A stretch of 64,000 nucleotides of DNA from Robertkochia aurantiaca (GTDB lineage Bacteria > Bacteroidota > Bacteroidia > Flavobacteriales > Flavobacteriaceae): NCBI RefSeq assembly GCF_020166495.1, contig NZ_JAINZS010000004.1, forward strand, positions 496,001 to 560,000, in the 5' to 3' direction. Position 1 is the stretch's first letter. Every line of letters starts with the position of its first letter. Shown in pieces: positions 10,370 through 17,783 of the stretch. The translations under genes were made by a program, and so were the position numbers. Under the pieces are notes generated by a model. The model ran no database searches and was not told where the DNA came from. It was given only the letters and a program-made list of their open reading frames with translations.

Positions 10370-10842
10370 ATGGGAGCTCCCGGCTTCTTAGCGTATTTGC
10401 GGGTATCTTCACGGGTAAGCACTTTGAAATCATCGGGCTTTTCAACCTCATCCAGATAAGCATGAACCTCCTCAGGCAAACCTGTCAGCTTACGGCTTTT
10501 CAAATCAATCCACGCCCCCATCATTTCGCAATGAGCCACATTATTTCCTTTATGATCATAATAATTGTGGTGAAACTCAAAAAACATTCCGTCTTCGCTC
10601 AGACCTTTGATCTCCAGGCTTACCCTAACCGGCTTTCCTGAAAATACCTCCTTGAAGTAGTAGATATGCTCGTAAAATACCACCGGGCCAAGATTAAATT
10701 TAGCCAGAAGTTTGTGGTCAAACCCGTGTTCTATTAAAAAAGACATGCGGGTATGAGCCGCAAATTCAATATATGCCTTATTAGCCAGATGCCGGTTGGC
10801 ATCCAGATCATTCCATCTTATTTCAAATTCCTTTATATACAT
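10366..10842 (-). CDS. Acyl-CoA thioesterase, hot-dog fold (YbgC/FadM type)
   Basis: 158-residue hot-dog-fold thioesterase expected to hydrolyse acyl-CoA in the cytoplasm. The N-terminus MYIKEFEIRWNDLDANRHL contains the 4-hydroxybenzoyl-CoA thioesterase-type Asp in the usual WxDxDxxxH position, and NKAYIEFAAHTR follows. An in-frame ATG at 10983 would add 47 residues without family similarity and would overlap the start of the divergent YheT gene, so the ATG at 10842 is preferred. The substrate is unknown. The stop codon overlaps that of the convergent DMT transporter. Confidence 0.88.
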   Translation of the reverse strand: MYIKEFEIRWNDLDANRHLANKAYIEFAAHTRMSFLIEHGFDHKLLAKFNLGPVVFYEHIYYFKEVFSGKPVRVSLEIKGLSEDGMFFEFHHNYYDHKGNNVAHCEMMGAWIDLKSRKLTGLPEEVHAYLDEVEKPDDFKVLTREDTRKYAKKPGAPI

Positions 10843-10907
10843 CGATCCTAAATTTACTATGCTTGCATAATAAACACAAAGTAAGTTATTTTTAGGCAAA
10901 AGGATCG

Positions 10908-10915
10908 TATCTTTA
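10908..10915 (+). promoter_or_regulatory. Probable -7 element of the YheT-type hydrolase gene
   Basis: TATCTTTA, one mismatch from TAnnTTTG, 22 bases before the ATG at 10937. A T-rich stretch at 10888-10893 lies at about the -33 distance but is not a clean TTTG. Confidence 0.4.
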
Positions 10916-10936
10916 AATAAAATTACGCGAGCATTT

Positions 10937-11935
10937 ATGCCCATCATTGATTCTTCGTATAACCCTCCCTTCCCTTTCACCATGGGTCATTTATCGACTG
11001 TTTATTCAGGTCTGATCAGGCAGGTCAAAGGCGTGAGTCAAATTCGTGAAAGAATAACACTTGAAGATGGAGACTTTATAGACCTTGACTGGAGTTATAC
11101 CCGCAACAAGCAGCGACCAACAGCAAACCAATTGGTCATTATACTCCACGGGCTCGAAGGGAACGCACAGCGACCGTATGTTACGGGAACTGCAAAAGTA
11201 TTCAACGAAAACGGCTTCGATGCCTGCGCAGTGAACTTCAGAGGCTGCAGCGGTGAAGACAACCGGCTCTATCGCTCTTATCATTCAGGGGTAAGTCAGG
11301 ATTTAGAACAAGTGATCGGGCATATCATCAAAAACTATGACTATCAACAGATCGTTCTGAAAGGGTTCAGCCTGGGCGGTAATGTCATGTTGAAATACCT
11401 CGGTGAAACCCCGCAGGTACCTGATCAGATAAAGGCCGGGGTGGCCGTTTCTGTTCCCTGCTCCCTCTACCATTCCATGCTGTCACTGCATCGCTTTGAA
11501 AACACACTGTATGCACGCCGGTTCAGAAAACACCTGATTGAGAAGCTCCGAAAGAAACAGGAAAGGTTTCCCGATAAGGTCACCAATGAAGATCTGCGAA
11601 AGATCAAACTGCTGAAAGATTTCGATGATGTCTACACGGCCAGGGCACACGGTTTTAATAATGGTCTTGACTACTACGAAAAAGCAAGCTCTCTGCCCCT
11701 CCTCAGAAACATTACCATTCCTGTGTTGCTGCTCAACGCTAAAAACGACAGTTTTTTGAGTCCTGAATGTTTCCCTACCGGGATTGCCGCCTCTCATGAA
11801 CATCTCTTCCTTGAAATGCCGCAAGCGGGCGGACATGTAGGATTCTACGAGCCAGATAATGTCTACTACAATGAAAAAAGGGCTGTTGAGTTTATCAATA
11901 AGGTCAAAGCCGGGGTAATCTGGAATAAGTCATGA
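10937..11935 (+). CDS. Alpha/beta hydrolase of the YheT/ABHD family
   Basis: 332-residue cytoplasmic serine hydrolase. The N-terminal SSYNPPFPFTMGHLSTVY is the YheT-family landmark. The oxyanion stretch is LHGLEGN (about 70-76), the nucleophile elbow is GFSLGGN with S145, and the acid and histidine are probably in NAKNDSF and GGHVGFYEP. The family is annotated as esterase/lipase-like, but physiological substrates are not established. The next gene starts in the overlapping ATGA at 11932, so translation of the two is probably coupled. Confidence 0.92.
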   Translation: MPIIDSSYNPPFPFTMGHLSTVYSGLIRQVKGVSQIRERITLEDGDFIDLDWSYTRNKQRPTANQLVIILHGLEGNAQRPYVTGTAKVFNENGFDACAVNFRGCSGEDNRLYRSYHSGVSQDLEQVIGHIIKNYDYQQIVLKGFSLGGNVMLKYLGETPQVPDQIKAGVAVSVPCSLYHSMLSLHRFENTLYARRFRKHLIEKLRKKQERFPDKVTNEDLRKIKLLKDFDDVYTARAHGFNNGLDYYEKASSLPLLRNITIPVLLLNAKNDSFLSPECFPTGIAASHEHLFLEMPQAGGHVGFYEPDNVYYNEKRAVEFINKVKAGVIWNKS

Positions 11936-12468
11936 ATCTTTACTATGTCGCCATTGTTGTTCCTGAACCACAGGCTACCGGGATCACACGGCTGAAAGAA
12001 GAAATGGCCCACCGCTATCAGGCAAAACACGCTCTTAAATCACCACCACATATTACCCTGCAAATGCCATTCAGAAGATCTTCTGATGCTGAAAAAGAAA
12101 TTTCACGTGTATTGAATCACCTGGCTCTTGAAATGCAGCCCTTTGAAACCCTTTTGAAAGATTTCGGTTTTTTTGAGCCAAAAGTTATATATGTGAAGGT
12201 CGACAATCATGAACCATACGAGAAACTTCATCAGCAACTGAGATCCAGACTCCTCAGCGAACTGAACTTTGCTAAAAAGGAAACAAGTCAAAGGTTTCAC
12301 CCTCACTGTACGATCGCCCATCGGGATCTTAACAGGGAAGATTTCTACCTGGCTCAAAAAGAACTCAGGGAAAGACACTTCGAAACCACATTCATGGTAA
12401 CAGCCTTGCATTTGCTCAAACACGACGGTAAAAGATGGCAGGTTCATAAAGCCTTCCCTCTTGGCTGA
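11932..12468 (+). CDS. 2'-5' RNA ligase / 2H phosphoesterase family protein
   Basis: 178-residue protein with the two HxTx motifs that define 2H phosphoesterases: HITL at residues 40-43 and HCTI at 125-128. Family members open or form 2',5'- or cyclic phosphodiester bonds in RNA or small nucleotides (ThpR, AKAP7, CPDase). Which of these reactions applies is not visible. The start overlaps the YheT stop by four bases (ATGA), so the two form an operon. The 2H fold is complete, with no sign of truncation. Confidence 0.88.
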   Translation: MNLYYVAIVVPEPQATGITRLKEEMAHRYQAKHALKSPPHITLQMPFRRSSDAEKEISRVLNHLALEMQPFETLLKDFGFFEPKVIYVKVDNHEPYEKLHQQLRSRLLSELNFAKKETSQRFHPHCTIAHRDLNREDFYLAQKELRERHFETTFMVTALHLLKHDGKRWQVHKAFPLG

Positions 12469-12520
12469 AAAAAGTCATTTATTCCTTATATTCGTGTTTG
12501 TAATTAAATCATTAAGGAAT

Positions 12521-13048
12521 ATGACATTACTGAATAAATTCATGACACTTCTGGCCATTACTGCGCTTGTAGGATGCGGTGAATCAAAGAAAAAGGAAGA
12601 AAACAAGGGCTTCGAATACGAACAACCTTCAAATGACGCCGGTACGGCCGAAGCACCTGACCTGGAACCTATCAGCAACACCGTTACCATCACCGGTAAT
12701 GATCTTATGAAGTACAACAAAAAAGAGATCAAGGTAAAAGCCGGAGAAAAGGTTACTCTTACCCTGAAGCATGTCGGAAAACTCGACAAACAGGTAATGG
12801 GACACAACTGGGTATTACTCAAAAAAGGAGTTGACCTCGTTGACTTTGCCACCGAAGCTCAGACAGCCGTTGATAACGGTTATATTCCCGAAGGAACCGA
12901 TGATGTTATCGCGCATACAAAAATGCTGGGCGGCGGTGAATCTGACACTATCGAATTCGAGGCTCCGGAACCGGGAACATATCAGTTTTTATGCAGCTTC
13001 CCAGGACATTATGGGGTGATGCAGGGTGAATTCATCGTAGAAGACTAA
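12521..13048 (+). CDS. Azurin, lipid-anchored cupredoxin
   Basis: 175-residue blue copper protein carrying electrons in the periplasm. The signal peptide ends in the lipobox LVGC (C19), then there is a charged, flexible linker (about 20-50) and the azurin domain (about 53-175). The type 1 copper ligands are all present: H95 in MGHNW, and C158, H163 and M167 in FLCSFPGHYGVM. The ATG at 12521 is chosen because it gives a normal signal peptide; an upstream in-frame ATG at 12461 overlaps the previous gene and adds a poor N-terminus. The DUF1080 gene follows after five bases. Electron-transfer partners are not in the window. Confidence 0.93.
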   Translation: MTLLNKFMTLLAITALVGCGESKKKEENKGFEYEQPSNDAGTAEAPDLEPISNTVTITGNDLMKYNKKEIKVKAGEKVTLTLKHVGKLDKQVMGHNWVLLKKGVDLVDFATEAQTAVDNGYIPEGTDDVIAHTKMLGGGESDTIEFEAPEPGTYQFLCSFPGHYGVMQGEFIVED

Positions 13049-13053
13049 GAATC

Positions 13054-13911
13054 TTGTTTCACAGATATTCTTTATGCCTGTTCCTTTTACTACTGATCAT
13101 CGGTTGTAAAAGGAACAGTTCATTTAAGGCTACTGAAAAGAGCATGCCAGAAGGCAGAGAACTTTTCAACGGTCGGGACCTTGAGGGATGGACTCCCAAG
13201 ATCAGCGGGCAGCATGCCGGTACTGATTCTTTAAATACCTTTCGGGTGGAAGATGGAAGCATCGTGGTTTCTTACGACAACTACGACTCCTTTGATAATC
13301 AGTTTGGCCATCTGTTCTATAACGAACCGTTTACCTCCTATCTGCTCGAGTTGGAATATCGTTTTACAGGTGAGCAAATGGCAGATGGTGAGCCATGGGC
13401 AAACCGTAACAGCGGAGTTATGTATCATTCACAATCTCCCCAAAGCATGCTTAAAGAACAAGCTTTCCCCGTGAGTCTTGAGGGACAGTTCCTGGGAGGC
13501 GTCAACGAGGAAAACAGACCGACCATGAATCTTTGTACCCCTGGTACGCATGTCTTCATTGCAGATACCCTTTTCACGCCGCATTGCGTGAACTCGTCTT
13601 CTGAAACATATTTTGACGATCAATGGGTTCGAGCCTCCTTTCTGGTTCTGGGCGATTCCCTTGTTCAGCATTTTGTGAATCATGAAAAGGTACTGGAATT
13701 TACCAAACCTCAACGGGGAGGAGAACTGGCAGAAGATGCTGCTGCTGAATTCAAAAAACCCGCTCCTTTAAAAGATGGCTACATAGCTCTTCAGAGCGAA
13801 AGTCACCCTGTAGCATTCAGAAAAATTAAAATTTTCGATCTCGAGGGAAGAGAAAATGACACTGAACTGATAGAAAGTCTTCTTTTCTTGAGAGATTCTT
13901 CAAATGATTAA
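13054..13911 (+). CDS. DUF1080 (3-keto-disaccharide hydrolase-like) lipoprotein, TTG start
   Basis: 285-residue secreted lipoprotein of the DUF1080/PF06439 family, a jelly-roll fold related to glycoside hydrolase family 16 and glucanase-like lectins. The start is TTG at 13054: it gives MFHRYSLCLFLLLLIIGC, a complete signal peptide with lipobox cysteine C18, whereas the first in-frame ATG is past the lipobox and would lose the signal. The family's LFNGRDLEGWTPK (about 36-48) and NRNSGVMYHSQ are visible, and the C-terminal GYIALQSESHPVAFRKIKIF is the usual domain end. It lies five bases after azurin and is probably translated from the same message. Confidence 0.88.
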   Translation: MFHRYSLCLFLLLLIIGCKRNSSFKATEKSMPEGRELFNGRDLEGWTPKISGQHAGTDSLNTFRVEDGSIVVSYDNYDSFDNQFGHLFYNEPFTSYLLELEYRFTGEQMADGEPWANRNSGVMYHSQSPQSMLKEQAFPVSLEGQFLGGVNEENRPTMNLCTPGTHVFIADTLFTPHCVNSSSETYFDDQWVRASFLVLGDSLVQHFVNHEKVLEFTKPQRGGELAEDAAAEFKKPAPLKDGYIALQSESHPVAFRKIKIFDLEGRENDTELIESLLFLRDSSND

Positions 13912-13926
13912 AAAAGTAAGGGGAAA

Positions 13927-14322
13927 TCAGGAAATGAGATATCCCTTCTTGCCTAATGAGGCGATTTTCGGTATATCATCTCCTCCTATCATTCCGGGTT
14001 CCAGCAGAAAATTCTTCTCATACATCTTTCCATCATGAAAGAAGGTGACCAGATACTCATTTCTGAAGCTTAACAGATCATCGGGCAAATACTCAAGACG
14101 AGCAAGCGTATCGGGAGCCATACTGTCAATGCTCCTTCTTATGACCGAGGTCTTCCTCTCCTGATCAGCACCGCGGGAAAGAACAAGTATGGTTTCGATT
14201 GCCTCCTTACGCCGGTTCAACAGATATACCTGCCATATCTTGTCTTCAAAATCAGGATGATATTCATGTAATACCGCCAGGTACAAGCCTTCAGCCTTAG
14301 GTATTTCGATATCTTTTTTCAT
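13927..14322 (-). CDS. Conserved hypothetical protein downstream of pheS
   Basis: 131-residue soluble protein; I do not recognise a named domain. The N-terminus is MKKDIEIPKAEGLYLAVLHE, and the middle contains WQVYLLNRRKEAIETILVLSRG, a beta-rich pattern. No signal peptide or membrane segment is seen. It begins 10 bases after the pheS stop on the same strand, so the two are co-transcribed. Proteins of this size beside pheS occur in other flavobacteria and are sometimes mislabelled as PheS fragments; nothing here resembles a synthetase (recollection, not checked). Confidence 0.75.
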   Translation of the reverse strand: MKKDIEIPKAEGLYLAVLHEYHPDFEDKIWQVYLLNRRKEAIETILVLSRGADQERKTSVIRRSIDSMAPDTLARLEYLPDDLLSFRNEYLVTFFHDGKMYEKNFLLEPGMIGGDDIPKIASLGKKGYLIS

Positions 14323-14332
14323 TTTCTCAGAG

Positions 14333-15352
14333 TTAGAACGAAGCCTTAAACTGTTGTAAAAAACGCAGATCGTTTTCGCTTAACATACGTATATCTGAGA
14401 TCTGGTATTGCAACAGGGCAATACGGTCTATTCCCATTCCAAAGGCGTAGCCGGAATACTCATTGGGGTCGATACCGCAATTTTGAAGAACATTCGGATC
14501 CACCATACCGCATCCCATGATCTCCAGCCAGCCGGTTCCCTTGGTCATACGGTAATCGGTTTCGGTTTCAAGACCCCAGTAAACGTCAACCTCTGCACTC
14601 GGCTCGGTAAAAGGAAAATAAGAGGGTCGTAGTCGTATCTTTGATTTGCCGAACATCTCTGAAGTAAAATACTGCAAGGTCTGTTTCAGATCGGCAAACG
14701 AAACCCCTTTATCTACATAGAGCCCTTCTACCTGGTGAAAGAAACAGTGCGATCTGGCAGAAATCGCTTCATTCCTGTAGACCCGTCCGGGAGAAATGGT
14801 ACGAATAGGAGGTTTATTATTCTCCATATACCTTGCCTGAACAGATGAGGTATGAGTACGCAAAAGCATATCGGGATTTGTCTGAACAAAAAAGGTATCC
14901 TGCATATCACGAGCCGGGTGATATTCGGGAAGATTCAGCGCTGTAAAATTATGCCAGTCATCTTCGATCTCAGGTCCTTCTGAAACATTGAAGCCAATTC
15001 GGGAAAAAATATCAATGATCTGATTCTTAACGATCGAAATCGGGTGACGGGATCCGATTTCTATCGGATATCCCGGACGACTGAGGTCCCCATAACGCTT
15101 TTCATCTGCCTTGGCATCGGCAAGGCGCTCCTTGAGTTCCTGAACCCGATCCTGAGCCAGGTTCTTCAGGCGGTTTATGGTTTGTCCGTATTCCTTCTTC
15201 TGTTCGTTGGGAACATCCTTAAAAGCGGCAAACAGGTCGTTCAGCACACCCTTTTTACCCAGGTATTTAATTCTGAAGTTCTCCGCTTCTTCCAGAGTGT
15301 GAGCATTGAAGCGCTCTACCTCTTCGATATGTTCCTTAATTTTTTCGATCAT
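14333..15352 (-). CDS. pheS: Phenylalanyl-tRNA synthetase alpha subunit
   Basis: 339-residue catalytic subunit of the (alpha-beta)2 enzyme that charges tRNA-Phe. It has the N-terminal coiled-coil arm (about 1-85) that contacts tRNA, then the class II core. Motif 2 is around [20 protein letters not shown] with [12 protein letters not shown] following, and motif 3 is [14 protein letters not shown] near the C-terminus. Length is normal. pheT is not adjacent, as is usual in this phylum. The hypothetical gene at 14322 follows after 10 bases. Confidence 0.96.
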   Translation of the reverse strand: MIEKIKEHIEEVERFNAHTLEEAENFRIKYLGKKGVLNDLFAAFKDVPNEQKKEYGQTINRLKNLAQDRVQELKERLADAKADEKRYGDLSRPGYPIEIGSRHPISIVKNQIIDIFSRIGFNVSEGPEIEDDWHNFTALNLPEYHPARDMQDTFFVQTNPDMLLRTHTSSVQARYMENNKPPIRTISPGRVYRNEAISARSHCFFHQVEGLYVDKGVSFADLKQTLQYFTSEMFGKSKIRLRPSYFPFTEPSAEVDVYWGLETETDYRMTKGTGWLEIMGCGMVDPNVLQNCGIDPNEYSGYAFGMGIDRIALLQYQISDIRMLSENDLRFLQQFKASF

Positions 15353-15411
15353 TTTTTATCTTCCCTTTGAAGCGGCAAATTTAACGAATTATTACAGATT
15401 TGAAACCCTGA

Positions 15412-16089
15412 TCAGCTTGCGGTTTGCAGTTTCTTCTGATCCCTGTAAATGAAGGTCAGAAGATAAAATACAGCCAGGCCACCGAAAATATGCCACAGCC
15501 AGTGTGTGCCGATCTCCAGAAAATCCTGCCGCCGGTCAAAAAACCGGAAGCCCAGGGCGATCATAAAACAGAGAACAGCCCACAGAACGGGTCTCCAGTT
15601 ACTCCATTGAGTCTTTCGCATATAAAGAAACAATGGCAGAAGCAAGGTAATAGCTGTTATCACATAACCGATGGTATGACTTACTTTTTCAGGAATCGGC
15701 AATGCCCGTACCCCGAGTGAAAGGCCGATGATCAGCAGGGCCAAAGTGAGACGCCAGTACCATTTATGAGTGATCTTATTGACAAAATAGATCACTGCAG
15801 CAAAGCACAAGACAAGTATCGGCACCCAGTCCATGAGTAACCAGATCTCGTGACTACGCGTGGCATGAAAGATCGTTCCTCCTATGAAACCAACAGCCAG
15901 AACCGGCAGTACAAAAGCCAGGAAAGGTTGTTTTCCCGGCGACCGGTATACCCTGACACCCCAATAGATCAGGATAAAGAGAAAGATCAGGTTGCTGGCC
16001 GTATTAAAAGGCTCCACCGGAAAGCCGGTCGGGTCGGTCTCTGTATAGATCGGCCCGGTATCGTTCACTTCATTTCTGAGAATCAGCAT
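15412..16089 (-). CDS. CREST-superfamily (alkaline ceramidase-like) membrane protein
   Basis: About 225-residue integral membrane protein with seven predicted helices. The hydrolase residues of the CREST superfamily appear in order: a Ser in NTASNLIFLF, a His in TIFHATRSHE, an Asp in LLMDWVP and the pair in HWLWHIFGG near the C-terminus. In alkaline ceramidases and progestin/adiponectin receptors these residues bind zinc and cleave amide bonds. A role in ceramide or other lipid-amide turnover is an inference. The ATG at 16089 leaves five bases after the preceding gene; the ATG at 16116 overlaps it by 23 bases and adds nine residues. Confidence 0.78.
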   Translation of the reverse strand: MLILRNEVNDTGPIYTETDPTGFPVEPFNTASNLIFLFILIYWGVRVYRSPGKQPFLAFVLPVLAVGFIGGTIFHATRSHEIWLLMDWVPILVLCFAAVIYFVNKITHKWYWRLTLALLIIGLSLGVRALPIPEKVSHTIGYVITAITLLLPLFLYMRKTQWSNWRPVLWAVLCFMIALGFRFFDRRQDFLEIGTHWLWHIFGGLAVFYLLTFIYRDQKKLQTAS

Positions 16090-16093
16090 AAGA

Positions 16094-16450
16094 TTATTCG
16101 ATATATTTCTTTTCAATAAAGTACTGTACGATAGCTTCCTTCATAAGCACCGATTGCTCACCGGCCTTAAGTGTGGGAAGCGACTCCACCAGAGTGTAGT
16201 GCGGCCAGCCGTCTTCATCAAAAAAATCGAACTCATAATACCCGTAAGGCTCCAATAACCTGCAAATGGCAATATGCATCAGGTTAACCTTCTCATCCTT
16301 TTTAAACCGGCGGTTCAGTTGTCCGAGTTCCTGAACCCCTATCAGGTAAATCACCCCGTCAAGATCAAGGGGATCACCATCTGAAAATTGTTTGCTTAAT
16401 TTTTGCAGCAGGGTATCCCACCGCTGTCTCAGAAGCTCATCTCTGGCCAT
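16094..16450 (-). CDS. Conserved hypothetical protein
   Basis: 118-residue soluble protein that I cannot assign to a named family. It is helical at the N-terminus (MARDELLRQRWDTLLQKLSK), has a central LDLDGVIYLIGVQELGQ segment, and has an acidic aromatic patch YYEFDFFDEDGWPHY. No cysteines form an obvious metal site and no signal peptide is present. A TATTTTTG promoter element lies about 12 bases upstream of the ATG, giving a very short leader. The CREST-type membrane protein follows closely (five-base gap or a short overlap), so the two form an operon. Confidence 0.75.
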   Translation of the reverse strand: MARDELLRQRWDTLLQKLSKQFSDGDPLDLDGVIYLIGVQELGQLNRRFKKDEKVNLMHIAICRLLEPYGYYEFDFFDEDGWPHYTLVESLPTLKAGEQSVLMKEAIVQYFIEKKYIE

Positions 16451-16461
16451 AGCTTTTTACG

Positions 16462-16469
16462 CAAAAATA
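16462..16469 (-). promoter_or_regulatory. -7 element of the 16450 gene
   Basis: Minus-strand TATTTTTG, a full TAnnTTTG match, 12 bases from the ATG. It would give a leader of only a few bases. Confidence 0.45.
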
Positions 16470-16485
16470 AAAACTATTAATCACT

Positions 16486-16493
16486 TATATTTG
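16486..16493 (+). promoter_or_regulatory. -7 element of the cvpA-type gene
   Basis: TATATTTG, a full match to TAnnTTTG, 17 bases before the ATG at 16510. It lies back to back with the -7 element of the divergent gene. Confidence 0.5.
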
Positions 16494-16509
16494 TTTTAAA
16501 GGCACACCT

Positions 16510-17022
16510 ATGAATTTTATCGATATTGTAATGATCTGCCTGATAGCATTCGGGCTCGTAAAAGGAATCATGAAGGGACTCTTCGTTGAAGTGGCTTCCC
16601 TGCTCGGTCTTATCTTAGGCGTTTACGGAGCTATACACTTTTCACACTTCACCGGAAGTATCCTGAAAGATCATGTAAGCTGGGATGAGGCCACGATCAG
16701 CCTCAGCGCCTTTGCCCTCACCTTCATGGGAATCGTTGTTGCCGTGGCTCTTGCCGGAAAGATCCTTACTAAAATAGCTGATTTTGCCGCATTGGGATTA
16801 TTCAATAAGATACTTGGCGGTCTGTTCGGCGCTGCAAAAATCACCCTGCTGCTCGCTATCATAATCCTTTTCTTTGAACGTATGAATCAAAATTTTGAGT
16901 TCGTTGAAAAAAATAAACTTTCAGAGTCGGTCATGTATGTACCGGTAAGGTCTATAGGAGCCTACCTTTTTGAAAGCCTGCTGGATAATAATTTACCCGC
17001 CGCATCAGATTTCACTGGCTGA
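16510..17022 (+). CDS. CvpA-family membrane protein
   Basis: 170-residue inner-membrane protein of the CvpA family (named for colicin V production; linked to envelope homeostasis). Four hydrophobic helices are visible. The N-terminal signature MNFIDIVMICLIAFGLVKGI and the following KGLFVEVASLLGLILGVYGA match the family's first two helices. The C-terminal part after about residue 130 is soluble and poorly conserved. It is a single-gene unit with a TATATTTG element upstream and a strong bidirectional hairpin about 60 bases downstream. Confidence 0.88.
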   Translation: MNFIDIVMICLIAFGLVKGIMKGLFVEVASLLGLILGVYGAIHFSHFTGSILKDHVSWDEATISLSAFALTFMGIVVAVALAGKILTKIADFAALGLFNKILGGLFGAAKITLLLAIIILFFERMNQNFEFVEKNKLSESVMYVPVRSIGAYLFESLLDNNLPAASDFTG

Positions 17023-17082
17023 TCTCATCGATCATTTGTCAAAATTCAGGGAATCAGTAAAACGATGCCCCCGTCAAATACA

Positions 17083-17112
17083 AAAACCTCCGGTCTTAGC
17101 CGGAGGTTTTTT
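17083..17112. terminator. Bidirectional terminator between cvpA-type gene and carbonic anhydrase
   Basis: Perfect 11-base arms AAAACCTCCGG / CCGGAGGTTTT (17083-17093, 17100-17110) with T tracts readable on both strands. It serves the convergent cvpA-type and carbonic anhydrase genes. Confidence 0.88.
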
Positions 17113-17137
17113 GTTGAACTATCTATGTATAAGCTGA

Positions 17138-17764
17138 TCAATCCAGGTGATAGATCTCCATGATATTTTTAAGTATCCCCTCGAAATCTATCTTGAGGTC
17201 GATCAGTTTCCCGGTATGAATATCAAAAACCCATCCGTGCACCTTGAGACCTCTTTCACGATAAGCCTTTTGCACACAGGCGGTCTTGATCACATTCACG
17301 CATTGCTCCTGAACGTTAAGCTCGACCAGTCGGTCATATCTCTTTTCCTCGTCTGCAATACCATTTAACTCATCTTTGTGTATTCTGTACACATCTCTGA
17401 TATTCCTGAGATAGGGATTCAGCAAGCCTAGATATTCAGATTGCATGGCGGCTTTCACCCCTCCACATGAATAATGACCACAAATAGCGATATGCCCCAC
17501 TTTAAGGTGGGTCACGGCATACTCGATCACTGAGGCGGCATTCAGGTCAATACTGATGACCATATTGGCGATATTACGATGAACGAAGACCTCTCCCGGC
17601 CCCAGGCCCATCATTTCTTCGGCCGTTACCCGGCTATCGGAACATCCGACATATAGTAGCTCCGGGCTTTGTCCTTTCCCCAGTTCACTGAAGAAATCTT
17701 TATCGGTGGCTAATTTTGATTGTATCCATTGCTGGTTGTTCTCAAATACTTTTGCTAACTCCAT
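17138..17764 (-). CDS. can: Beta-class carbonic anhydrase
   Basis: 208-residue zinc enzyme that interconverts CO2 and bicarbonate in the cytoplasm. Zinc and catalytic residues are all present: C41, D43 and R45 in YVGCSDSR, then H97 and C100 in CGHYSCGG. Length and spacing fit the Can/CynT type. The gene follows the SulP transporter by 19 bases on the same strand. The likely role is to convert or retain bicarbonate that the transporter brings in, supplying carboxylases; this pairing is known in several bacteria, but transport specificity is inferred here. Confidence 0.94.
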   Translation of the reverse strand: MELAKVFENNQQWIQSKLATDKDFFSELGKGQSPELLYVGCSDSRVTAEEMMGLGPGEVFVHRNIANMVISIDLNAASVIEYAVTHLKVGHIAICGHYSCGGVKAAMQSEYLGLLNPYLRNIRDVYRIHKDELNGIADEEKRYDRLVELNVQEQCVNVIKTACVQKAYRERGLKVHGWVFDIHTGKLIDLKIDFEGILKNIMEIYHLD

Positions 17765-17783
17765 TCCTGTATTTTTTTATTGA

